Origin: an uncultured Treponema sp.
Lineage (GTDB): Bacteria > Spirochaetota > Spirochaetia > Treponematales > Treponemataceae
NCBI GenBank assembly: GCA_937891125.1
Contig: CALAEZ010000042.1
Coordinates: 1-7,476, forward strand
Direction of reading: 5' to 3'
DNA length: 7,476 bases
The position numbers and the translations under genes were made by a program. Below the pieces are notes generated by a model. It had not been told where the DNA came from. It searched no databases and saw nothing but the letters and a program-made list of their open reading frames with translations. This document shows, piece after piece, positions 1 through 5,525 of this stretch; positions within the stretch are counted from its first letter, which is position 1, and each line of letters begins with the position of its first letter.

Positions 1-90
1 TTGATACTCAGGTCGCTCCTCAGCGTTGCCTTGTCTTTCAAATAACATATTCTATTATATACATTAATAAAAATAATACAATATATATAG

Positions 91-205
91 TAGAGACATT
101 TTCACTGAAAAATAACTGGAAACTATCTTTTAATATAATATTTTTGATAGAGACATTTTTACTGAAAATTGGGTTAAATATTTAGAGACATAATTACTGA
201 AAAAT
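91..205 (+). repeat. Three direct copies of a 23-bp repeat (iteron-like)
   Basis: Copies lie at 91-113, 148-170 and 183-205, all in the same orientation. Each begins TAGAGACAT, has a variable four-base centre, and ends with ACTGAAAA plus an A/T pair. Copies 1 and 2 differ at two positions; copy 3 differs from copy 2 mainly in the centre. The start-to-start spacings are 57 and 35 bp, so this is not a simple tandem array, and the lack of constant spacers argues against CRISPR. Dispersed same-direction sites of this size are typical of replication-initiator iterons or of multiple transposase-binding sites at a transposon end (as in IS21-, Mu- or Tn7-like elements). No initiator or transposase gene is visible here, so the role is inference. 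Confidence 0.7.
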
Positions 206-208
206 CAC

Positions 209-256
209 ACATTTTTTAATGTTAATTTAATAACATTTTTTAATGTTAATTCAATA
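209..256. repeat. Tandem pair of 24-bp units, each with a hairpin
   Basis: Bases 209-232 and 233-256 are two abutting 24-bp units that differ at one position (T versus C). Each contains an inverted repeat around a TTTT loop. In the second unit TAACATT (231-237) pairs with AATGTTA (242-248). In the first, ACATT (209-213) pairs with AATGT (218-222). The stems are pure A/T apart from one C-G pair, and no T-tract follows on either strand, so a classical intrinsic terminator is unlikely. The units lie directly after the three 23-bp repeats and could be protein-binding sites or a simple local duplication. Confidence 0.6.
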
Positions 257-367
257 ATACAATCAAAATAGGCTATATTAACACATCTTTTTTAAGCTAT
301 ACTTACTAAACAAATCATTAAATTTCTTCATACATTATACATATTTTTCATTTAAAATACTTAACAA

Positions 368-535
368 TTAAATTTTTCTAAATAATCTTTTAGTATTTTC
401 AGTAGTAATACTTTCTTCTAAAAGTTCAAAATTTGATTTTTTCTTTCTCCAAAAGAAAAACCTTTTTATAAAATTACATATTTTTTGAAATATAGTTAAA
501 TCTTCTACTTTTATTAGCATTTTTTCTTCATTCAT
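368..535 (-). CDS. Small basic protein of unknown function (55 aa)
   Basis: An ATG at 535-533 opens a 55-codon frame that ends with TAA at 370-368. A good ribosome binding site (AGGTGA, complement of 540-545) sits four bases upstream, which decides the start. The gene follows the stop of the alpha-CTD-like gene after only 16 bases, so the two are probably one transcript. The peptide begins MNEEKMLIKVEDL, has a strongly basic and aromatic central stretch at about residues 21-33 (NFIKRFFFWRKKK), and a more acidic tail before LFRKI at the end. The aromatic/basic patch could bind nucleic acid or the membrane surface; there is no clear transmembrane helix. I do not recognise a family. Codons are as AT-rich as those of its upstream neighbour, so both belong to the same foreign-looking segment. 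Confidence 0.55.
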   Translation of the reverse strand: MNEEKMLIKVEDLTIFQKICNFIKRFFFWRKKKSNFELLEESITTENTKRLFRKI

Positions 536-551
536 TTTATCACCTATTCAC

Positions 552-1040
552 CTAAACAATTTGGACCATGTTATCCATATCTATTTGCATTTCTTCTATT
601 TTTTTACTTCTCTGTTCTATATAATAAAGCCTTTTTTGTAATTTTGTTAACTCATTTTCTTTTTCATTTTTTTGTATTCTTAAATATTCTATTTCTGTTT
701 TAGCGCTTTCTTCTTGATCTTTCTCTTTTTTCATTTTTTCATACTCAATTAGTTTTTCATGAATTTCTCTTTCAGTTTTTTCTCCAACATTATTAATATT
801 TTTTATTGTTTCTCTACTATAGTATTTTAAGCTCTCAATAGTTGAAACACCACGATTTTTCAAAGCTTTTTCAGCCCTATATGATAAATCAAGTTCATCT
901 AAAGGTGTTCCATTTTCTTGCAATATTGTCATTATTTCTTCTTTAGCATTTTCTGGCATTCTTTTATTAAAAATTCCTAAATCAAGCATAAAAAGATCTT
1001 TTAAGTTTTTAACACCTTTTTTTCTTAAAAAATGCTTCAA
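552..1040 (-). CDS. Double RNA polymerase alpha-CTD-like protein with coiled coil, probably N-terminally truncated
   Basis: The frame encodes 162 residues from a TTG at 1040-1038. Residues about 48-100 match the fold signature of the RNA polymerase alpha C-terminal domain. LDLSYRAEKALKNRGV aligns with the first DNA-contacting helix, and NNVGEKTEREI (83-93) with the NLGKKS helix-hairpin-helix motif. By alignment R55 corresponds to E. coli R265, and G86, K88 and T89 to G296, K298 and S299. Residues 1-42 (FLRKKGVKNLKDL, then KRMPENAKEEIMTIL) look like a second, diverged unit. Residues about 97-155 are K/E-rich with heptad-like hydrophobics, probably a coiled coil. The assembly and beta-binding N-terminal domain of true RpoA is absent, so this is a free-standing CTD protein, perhaps a DNA-binding or polymerase-associated factor. 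No ribosome binding site precedes the TTG and the frame stays open past it, into sequence of different composition with no ATG/GTG/TTG nearby, so the true 5' end is probably missing. Confidence 0.7.
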   Translation of the reverse strand: MKHFLRKKGVKNLKDLFMLDLGIFNKRMPENAKEEIMTILQENGTPLDELDLSYRAEKALKNRGVSTIESLKYYSRETIKNINNVGEKTEREIHEKLIEYEKMKKEKDQEESAKTEIEYLRIQKNEKENELTKLQKRLYYIEQRSKKIEEMQIDMDNMVQIV

Positions 1041-1092
1041 AACTGCCGATTGTAAAGTGTTGTGATATGCTACTTCTTTTGGTGGAGGGCAG

Positions 1093-1803
1093 ATGAAAGT
1101 ACTTTTTTTGAGTAGGGAACCTGCAGTTTGCCGGTTAATGGCAAAAAAACTTGGTAGGGATGAGTTCGAATGTACCGTAGCTGATGATGTTATGGGCTTC
1201 TATAACAGCGTGATGGATGGAAATCTGGATACCGATATCGTAGTTTGTGATTTTCGCATTTTTCAGTTGAGCATTTTTAATGTTTACGAGTTTTTGAGTA
1301 AAAGTACAACAATTATCCCGCTTATTTTTTACAATGATCCTTTTCCAGATGGCAACGGCCGTATTATGTATTGGATTGCCCAAAATGAGCAATTGTATAA
1401 CGCGCCTTGTCTTGAATCTTTTATTCCCTTGTTTGAAAAAATAAATGCTGTTATTGAAGATCCGAGCGTGCATCCGTATATCTCGCTTTTACAGCCACCG
1501 CTTCCACTGCCAGGTGATGAGGATGAGGCTGGAACTGCAGGACGAAAAATAGATGTACGTTTGTTTAGAAAGCGCAATCGGTTGCAGCCCGGCTTATATA
1601 AGCTGTTTCAGATTTTTTACGAAAATCAAATGAAGGAGCTTTCTCTTGCAGAGCTTTCTTTGCACATGTGGGGTACACGCTCAAAGCAAAATACCGTTTA
1701 TTCGTATATCTCACGGCTTAAGAAGTGCATACAGTCTGACTGTCTTGTCAAAATCGATATATTGCGCACTTCGACGGGATATTACGAGATGACCGTTTAT
1801 TAG
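1093..1803 (+). CDS. Response-regulator-like protein: degenerate receiver plus winged-helix DNA-binding domain
   Basis: This 236-residue protein has a receiver-like N-terminal half (about 1-120). A first beta strand, KVLFLS, starts it, and DIVVCDF follows, with D53 at the usual phosphoacceptor place. The acidic pair that binds magnesium after strand 1 is replaced by S-R-E, and I see no counterpart of the conserved lysine near residue 105, so normal phosphorelay control is doubtful. A proline- and acid-rich linker (about 135-148) leads to an OmpR/PhoB-type winged helix (about 160-236). NTVYSYISRLKK (200-211) is the recognition helix and RTSTGYYEM the wing. It is probably a transcription factor acting without canonical phosphorylation. 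The start is set by GGAGGG (1084-1089), three bases before the ATG. No partner kinase is in the window. It lies directly right of the AT-rich junction, so its native upstream context may be lost. Confidence 0.7.
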   Translation: MKVLFLSREPAVCRLMAKKLGRDEFECTVADDVMGFYNSVMDGNLDTDIVVCDFRIFQLSIFNVYEFLSKSTTIIPLIFYNDPFPDGNGRIMYWIAQNEQLYNAPCLESFIPLFEKINAVIEDPSVHPYISLLQPPLPLPGDEDEAGTAGRKIDVRLFRKRNRLQPGLYKLFQIFYENQMKELSLAELSLHMWGTRSKQNTVYSYISRLKKCIQSDCLVKIDILRTSTGYYEMTVY

Positions 1804-1850
1804 ATTCCTAGCGCGGAGCGCCTGTATATCTGTAACAAAAACAACGCTTC

Positions 1851-1879
1851 TTGTTTTTATAGCTATAGTTCGCTATACT
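1851..1879 (+). promoter_or_regulatory. Sigma70-type promoter for the lipoprotein gene
   Basis: TTGTTT (1851-1856) and TATACT (1874-1879) are separated by 17 bp. The -10 matches five of six consensus bases; the -35 matches only its TTG. Transcription would start near 1886, giving a leader of about 17 bases that includes the ribosome binding site GAGGGAG (1892-1898) just before the ATG at 1903. The -35 overlaps the right arm of an A/T-rich hairpin (AAAAACAA 1837-1844 with TTGTTTTT 1851-1858), which might act as a weak terminator for the upstream regulator gene. Confidence 0.5.
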
Positions 1880-1902
1880 TTTGAAAAAAAAGAGGGAGTT
1901 GT

Positions 1903-2643
1903 ATGAAAAAAAACACTGTCGCTCAAAGCTTGTTTGCGTTGTTTTTTGTGGTGATTATGGCAGGCTGTGCTTCTGCGCCTGTCTCAATAGCCGATTGTGG
2001 GCCGGTAGCTGTCATTGCGGTGAATGGAAATCCTGCGTTGCCGTGGGAACTTGATGAGTCAGACGATGAAAGCACTGATGACGGAAACGGCGTCTTGACG
2101 ACAATGGTCAACAAGCTTGTTGATGGTTCAAATCCAGAGTTGACGACAGGAAAAGATCGCCTTGATTATGCGTTAAATTCACTCAAAGCAGGATTGCTGG
2201 ATATTGCCGGTGTTGAGGTCATTGACACAGAAGCGGTTCTTGCTGCGGAAAATTATCAGTCTATCCGGGAAAGCGTCTTTAATATGCTTGATACAAAAAT
2301 CTCTGCGGCAGAGTTAAAAACGATTTCATCGATTGGGGCTAAGCATGCGCGTATGCTTATGTCAGAGCTGAACGCAAAAACGCTGTTGCTTTTAGACTTT
2401 GAGTTTAGAAAAACGTGTATCAAGGGAAATAAATGGAACGGCAATATTGCCCCCATGCTTACTATGAAGGTGCACATGATTAACAGCCGCGGTAAAGAAG
2501 TGGTGAACCGCACGTTTATGTTAAAATCTTCAAAGTACGTGAGCGTTTCCGGCCGCAAGTATGATAAGAGTGCTTTAGTCGGGCTCTACCCTGAGTTGAT
2601 TGACAACGCCATTAGTCAGTTTATTGTAAGCTACATTCAGTAA
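1903..2643 (+). CDS. Putative lipoprotein of unknown function
   Basis: The 246-residue product starts with a lipoprotein signal peptide: basic MKKN, a hydrophobic core (about 9-18), and the lipobox M-A-G-C ending at C22, the predicted lipidated cysteine. It is therefore exported and probably membrane-anchored. After the signal come a short strand, PVAVIAVNG, then a very acidic low-complexity stretch (about residues 51-61, many D, E and S). The rest is a mixed alpha/beta domain with strands such as AKTLLLLDFEF, MLTMKVHMI and RTFML. I cannot assign a family. The shape (lipobox, short first strand, long alternating region) resembles many spirochaetal lipoproteins, which is inference. A good ribosome binding site (GAGGGAG, 1892-1898) fixes the start. 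Its TAA overlaps the next gene's ATG by one base, so it is translationally linked to the tRNA thiolase gene. Confidence 0.75.
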   Translation: MKKNTVAQSLFALFFVVIMAGCASAPVSIADCGPVAVIAVNGNPALPWELDESDDESTDDGNGVLTTMVNKLVDGSNPELTTGKDRLDYALNSLKAGLLDIAGVEVIDTEAVLAAENYQSIRESVFNMLDTKISAAELKTISSIGAKHARMLMSELNAKTLLLLDFEFRKTCIKGNKWNGNIAPMLTMKVHMINSRGKEVVNRTFMLKSSKYVSVSGRKYDKSALVGLYPELIDNAISQFIVSYIQ

Positions 2644-3356
2644 TGCCGCAGCCAAAAGTCTTCAGCCTGATTGACAAGGCGATTCATGACTACAATATGC
2701 TTCCAGACGGGGCTCGGCTTTTAATCGGCGCAAGCGGCGGTAAGGATTCCACGCTGTTAGTGGAATATTTTGCTGCCCGACTGCGCCGTTTTTCGTCTGC
2801 AGCGCCTTTTTCCGTAACGCCGCTGTACGTACAGAGCGATTTTGCGCCGCCGTTTAATGCCGAGCTTAAGACGCTGTTTACCGCTTGGGGCACGCCGCTT
2901 GAGCAGATAAATGTAGATGTGCTTGCACGCGTAAAGTCAGGCAAAAAAATGAACTGTTGGTGGTGTTCTACACAGCGGCGCGGCGCTTTACTCAATTATG
3001 CGCTTGAACATGGCTACACACATCTGGTGCTTGGTCATCATTTGGATGACATTCTGGAAACGCTTTTGATGAATATGCTTGAGAAAGCAACGCTTTCGAC
3101 CATGCCGCCCGTGCTGCAGTACGATAACTACCCGCTGAAAGTAATCCGGCCGCTGTGCTATCTGCCGGTGTCGGCGATTCAAGCGTATGCAGAAGAGCAG
3201 GGTTGGCAGCGCGTGGTCTGTACCTGTAGCTATCAGGATAACAGCGGGCGAAAGGCGGCACGCAGGCGACTTTCGCTTTTAACGGGTGATGACGATGCTG
3301 TAAAAATGCGGCTTTTCCGTTCGCTACAGCATGTGCAGAGCCAATATCTGCCGTAG
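2643..3356 (+). CDS. ttcA: TtcA-like tRNA 2-thiocytidine (position 32) thiolase, PP-loop ATPase
   Basis: This 237-residue cytoplasmic protein has the PP-loop ATP-pyrophosphatase motif SGGKDS (31-36), which in this family binds ATP to adenylate the target base of tRNA. C105-W-W-C108 followed by QRRG corresponds to the CxxC of TtcA, whose cysteines, with a third one later in the chain, hold a [4Fe-4S] cluster. GHHLDD (131-136) is another family motif. C193 and C195, near the C-terminus, are candidates for the third ligand. Known TtcA proteins make 2-thiocytidine at tRNA position 32. The protein is somewhat shorter than E. coli TtcA and lacks the zinc fingers expected of TtuA, so TtcA-type is the better call, though exact substrate is inferred. 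No Shine-Dalgarno sequence is evident; the ATG sits in TAATG with the upstream stop, suggesting translation by coupling to the lipoprotein gene. Confidence 0.8.
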   Translation: MPQPKVFSLIDKAIHDYNMLPDGARLLIGASGGKDSTLLVEYFAARLRRFSSAAPFSVTPLYVQSDFAPPFNAELKTLFTAWGTPLEQINVDVLARVKSGKKMNCWWCSTQRRGALLNYALEHGYTHLVLGHHLDDILETLLMNMLEKATLSTMPPVLQYDNYPLKVIRPLCYLPVSAIQAYAEEQGWQRVVCTCSYQDNSGRKAARRRLSLLTGDDDAVKMRLFRSLQHVQSQYLP

Positions 3357-3453
3357 CGGTGCGGGCGTTGTTGCGTGTTGGCTCCGCTCCTTCCCGTCAT
3401 TTTTACCTGCAATTTTTATACTGCGGTTGCCCTCGTGTACCGTGTGCGCTTGC

Positions 3454-3482
3454 TTGCCCGCACGCTTTCTTTCTGTTAGAAT
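3454..3482 (+). promoter_or_regulatory. Sigma70-type promoter abutting the lepA start codon
   Basis: TTGCCC (3454-3459) and TAGAAT (3477-3482) are separated by exactly 17 bp. The -35 matches four of six consensus bases and the -10 five of six. The start point expected about seven bases after the -10 falls near 3489, only about three bases before the ATG at 3492. The rest of the gap after ttcA (3357-3453) shows nothing I can name beyond a weak 5-bp hairpin (GTGCG 3444-3448 with CGCAC 3459-3463). Confidence 0.6.
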
Positions 3483-3491
3483 ACGCCGAGT

Positions 3492-5294
3492 ATGACAGAT
3501 TTGAAATTCAAGCGCAATTTCTGCATTGTTGCGCATATTGACCACGGAAAATCAACCCTTGCTGACCGCTTGATTCAGCGGGCAAAAATCATCGACGACC
3601 GCCAGATGATGAATCAGATTCTTGACAACATGGACATTGAGCGCGAGCGGGGCATTACGATAAAAAGCCAGGCGGTTACGATTCCTTATCATGCAAAAGA
3701 CGGAAACGACTATGAACTGAACTTTGTTGACACGCCAGGTCACGTTGACTTTAGCTATGAGGTAAGCCGCGCCATAGCTTCCTGTGAAGGTGCGCTCCTT
3801 TTAATTGACGCCTCTCAGGGCGTTGAAAGCCAGACGGTGTCTAATCTCTACATGGCGATGGAGCATGATTTAACGATTGTGCCGGTCATCAATAAGATTG
3901 ATCTGCCTTCAGCTGACCTTCCTGCCGTAAAGCATCAGATTGACCACGATTTAGGCTTAGACAGCGCAGATGCCGTTCCGGTGAGCGCGAAAACGGGCGA
4001 AGGCGTTGACGAGCTTATGGAAGCAATCGTCACTAAATTTCCGGCTCCTACAGGCGATGTAAACGCCGCGCCAAAAGCACTTATTTTTGACTGCCACTAT
4101 GACGAATACCGGGGCGTTATTATCCATATCCGCATGATGGACGGCCGCATAAAAACCGGCGACACCATCCGCTTTATGCATTCTGGTTCTGAATACAAGG
4201 TAGAGCAGGTGGGCATTTTCCGCATTAAGTATGAAGAGAAAAAAGCCCTTGAAGCAGGAGATGTCGGCTACATCATAAGCGGCGTAAAGACGGTAAGCGA
4301 TGTGCGCGTAGGCGACACGGTAACGCTTGCGACAAATCCGGCTGCAGCTCCGTTAGACGGCTTTAAGGAAGTAAAGCCGGTCGTCTTCTCTTCAATCTAC
4401 CCAATCGACAGTAACGACTATGAAGAGCTGAAAGACAGCATGGAAAAGCTTAAGCTTAATGACGCAAGCTTAGTCTTTGAAAAGGATAACTCGGTTGCGC
4501 TCGGTAACGGCTTTCGCTGCGGCTTTTTAGGGCTTTTGCACTTGGAAATTATTCAGGAGCGGCTTGAGCGTGACTACGATCAGGCGGTGATTTTTACCGC
4601 GCCAAGTGTCCGCTACAAGGTTACGCTTACAAACGGCGAGGTCATTACGGTTGATAACCCGACAGAGTTCCCTGAAGGCAGAATTCAGCAGGCGGAAGAG
4701 CCGTACATTAAGGCTTCAATCATTACGCCGTCAGAATACATCGGCTCGATTATGGCGCTCTGCACCGAAAAGCGCGGTGAGCAGAAGAATATGCAGTATT
4801 TAGACGAAAAGCGCGTTGAGCTTATCTACGAAATGCCGCTTGCCGAAGTGCTTTTTGATTTTTACGACCGCTTAAAAAGCTACAGCCGCGGATATGCTTC
4901 CTTTGACTATGAGGTAATCGACTACCGCGTGACCGATTTGGTAAAGGTAGACATTCTGATTAATTCAAAGCCGGTGGACGCTTTGAGTCTGCTTGCATTT
5001 AAGGCAGAGGCGGTTGCGCGTGCACGCAAGGTCTGCGAGCGCTTAAAAGACGAAATAAGCCGCCAGCAGTTTAAGATTGCCATTCAGGGCGCAATTGGAA
5101 GCCAGATTATTGCGCGCGAGACGGTGAATCCGGTGCGAAAGGACGTGCTTGCAAAGTGTTACGGCGGCGATATTACCCGAAAGCGAAAACTGCTTGAAAA
5201 GCAGAAAGAGGGTAAAAAGCGCATGAAGATGGTCGGTAACGTAGAGCTTCCGCAGAGCGCGTTCCTTGCGGTGCTTAAGGAAAAAGAAGAATAA
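3492..5294 (+). CDS. lepA: Elongation factor 4 (LepA), ribosome-associated GTPase
   Basis: The 600-residue product has the full length usual for LepA, a translational GTPase that acts on the ribosome and is linked to back-translocation or initiation quality under stress. GTPase motifs are all visible: G1 AHIDHGKST (14-22), G2 RGIT (53-56), G3 DTPGH (80-84), G4 NKID (134-137) and G5 SAK (165-167). The C-terminal LepA signature is intact (GGDITRKRKLLEKQKEGKK and GNVELPQSAFLAVL near the end). The start is forced: an in-frame TAG lies at 3477-3479 and the only codons between it and the ATG are not starts. A TTG at codon 4 is possible but has no better ribosome binding site. There is no Shine-Dalgarno sequence, and a promoter ends nine bases upstream, so the mRNA is probably leaderless. 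It appears to be transcribed on its own. Confidence 0.97.
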   Translation: MTDLKFKRNFCIVAHIDHGKSTLADRLIQRAKIIDDRQMMNQILDNMDIERERGITIKSQAVTIPYHAKDGNDYELNFVDTPGHVDFSYEVSRAIASCEGALLLIDASQGVESQTVSNLYMAMEHDLTIVPVINKIDLPSADLPAVKHQIDHDLGLDSADAVPVSAKTGEGVDELMEAIVTKFPAPTGDVNAAPKALIFDCHYDEYRGVIIHIRMMDGRIKTGDTIRFMHSGSEYKVEQVGIFRIKYEEKKALEAGDVGYIISGVKTVSDVRVGDTVTLATNPAAAPLDGFKEVKPVVFSSIYPIDSNDYEELKDSMEKLKLNDASLVFEKDNSVALGNGFRCGFLGLLHLEIIQERLERDYDQAVIFTAPSVRYKVTLTNGEVITVDNPTEFPEGRIQQAEEPYIKASIITPSEYIGSIMALCTEKRGEQKNMQYLDEKRVELIYEMPLAEVLFDFYDRLKSYSRGYASFDYEVIDYRVTDLVKVDILINSKPVDALSLLAFKAEAVARARKVCERLKDEISRQQFKIAIQGAIGSQIIARETVNPVRKDVLAKCYGGDITRKRKLLEKQKEGKKRMKMVGNVELPQSAFLAVLKEKEE

Positions 5295-5298
5295 GAGG

Positions 5299-5321
5299 CA
5301 GCAGGAAGGCGTGCTGGTTTT
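5299..5321 (+). terminator. Weak terminator candidate after lepA
   Basis: CAGCA (5299-5303) can pair with TGCTG (5312-5316) across an eight-base loop, followed by GTTTT. The stem is only five base pairs and the T-run is short, so this is a weak call. The stronger hairpins at 5349-5461 may serve instead. Confidence 0.25.
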
Positions 5322-5348
5322 AGAAGGTGCGCTGGGCTGCCATTTTGT

Positions 5349-5366
5349 CCCGTCCTAGCGGACGGG
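5349..5366. repeat. Hairpin 1 of intergenic cluster
   Basis: CCCGTCC (5349-5355) pairs perfectly with GGACGGG (5360-5366) around the loop TAGC. Only two T bases follow, so it is not a clear terminator. It begins a run of four hairpins between lepA and ndk. Confidence 0.6.
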
Positions 5367-5383
5367 TTGCAATGGTGTGAGTA

Positions 5384-5410
5384 TTCGGTTTGACATCCTG
5401 TCAAACCGAA
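5384..5410. repeat. Hairpin 2 of intergenic cluster (12-bp perfect stem)
   Basis: A perfect 12-bp inverted repeat runs from TTCGGTTTGACA (5384-5395) to TGTCAAACCGAA (5399-5410) with the loop TCC. The centre reads GACATCCTGTC, almost the same as the centre of hairpin 4 (GACGTCCTGTC), while the outer arms differ completely. Such a stem should fold in RNA or as a cruciform, or may be a protein-binding palindrome. Confidence 0.75.
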
Positions 5411-5414
5411 ACTC

Positions 5415-5441
5415 GACAGGAGCAGGCTCCTGTCTTTGCTT
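5415..5441 (+). terminator. Hairpin 3: likely intrinsic terminator for lepA
   Basis: GACAGGAG (5415-5422) pairs with CTCCTGTC (5427-5434) around the loop CAGG; the complementarity extends one further pair into the loop. The G/C-rich stem is followed by TTTGCTTT, which on the + strand fits an interrupted T-tract. It lies about 120 bases after the lepA stop, so it may end the lepA transcript. It could equally be one more member of the repeat cluster. Confidence 0.45.
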
Positions 5442-5444
5442 TGT

Positions 5445-5461
5445 GGCGACGTCCTGTCGCC
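5445..5461. repeat. Hairpin 4 of intergenic cluster
   Basis: GGCGAC (5445-5450) pairs with GTCGCC (5456-5461) around GTCCT. The core GACGTCCTGTC matches that of hairpin 2 at all but one base, with different flanking arms, which suggests a repeat family defined by its core and by pairing. No T-tract follows. Confidence 0.6.
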
Positions 5462-5489
5462 GCGGGACTGCGGCGCCTGTCTGTCTTTC

Positions 5490-5518
5490 TTGCGCTCTTT
5501 ATGCTTTTGCGCTACACT
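5490..5518 (+). promoter_or_regulatory. Sigma70-type promoter abutting the ndk start codon
   Basis: TTGCGC (5490-5495) and TACACT (5513-5518) are separated by exactly 17 bp, the same spacing as before lepA and with a similar TTGC start to the -35. The -10 matches four of six consensus bases. The expected start point, about seven bases after the -10, is 5525-5526, which is the A of the ATG itself. Confidence 0.5.
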
Positions 5519-5525
5519 GACTGCC

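Larger units (their letters stand above)
1..367. other. AT-rich intergenic DNA with repeats, no supported gene
   Basis: This stretch is almost entirely A and T and has many stops in all frames on both strands. Apart from the edge reading frame noted below I see no gene. It holds three dispersed direct repeats (91-205) and a tandem pair of palindrome-bearing units (209-256). The first 48 bases are visibly richer in G and C than what follows. On the - strand, an ATG at 48-46 opens a frame that runs off the window edge (16 codons, beginning MLFERQGN), but it has no ribosome binding site and is too short to judge. The segment lies downstream of the two - strand genes at 368-1040. It could be a transposon end, a plasmid iteron region or plain intergenic DNA of an AT-rich genome. 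Confidence 0.6.

Noticed and set aside
91..205. CRISPR array
   Set aside because: There are only three imperfect copies with spacers of about 34 and 12 bases, so spacing is not constant, and there are no cas genes.
1135..1577. Two - strand frames opposite the regulator gene
   Set aside because: They are antisense to a gene with clear domains and a ribosome binding site; no signals or recognisable motifs support them.
1811..1821. GCGC-GGA-GCGC hairpin after the regulator gene as a terminator
   Set aside because: The stem is four pairs and no T-tract follows.
3444..3468. Terminator for ttcA (GTGCG/CGCAC hairpin followed by a T-rich stretch)
   Set aside because: The stem has only five pairs with a ten-base loop, and it overlaps the lepA -35 element; too weak to call.
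3359..3541. 60-codon + strand frame between ttcA and lepA
   Set aside because: It starts right after ttcA, runs through the lepA promoter into lepA in another frame, and its cysteine- and arginine-rich product looks like out-of-frame translation.
5436..5525. Upstream extension of ndk by 30 residues from a TTG
   Set aside because: The extra residues lie over hairpin 4 and the promoter, have no Ndk counterpart, and the family start matches the ATG at 5526.
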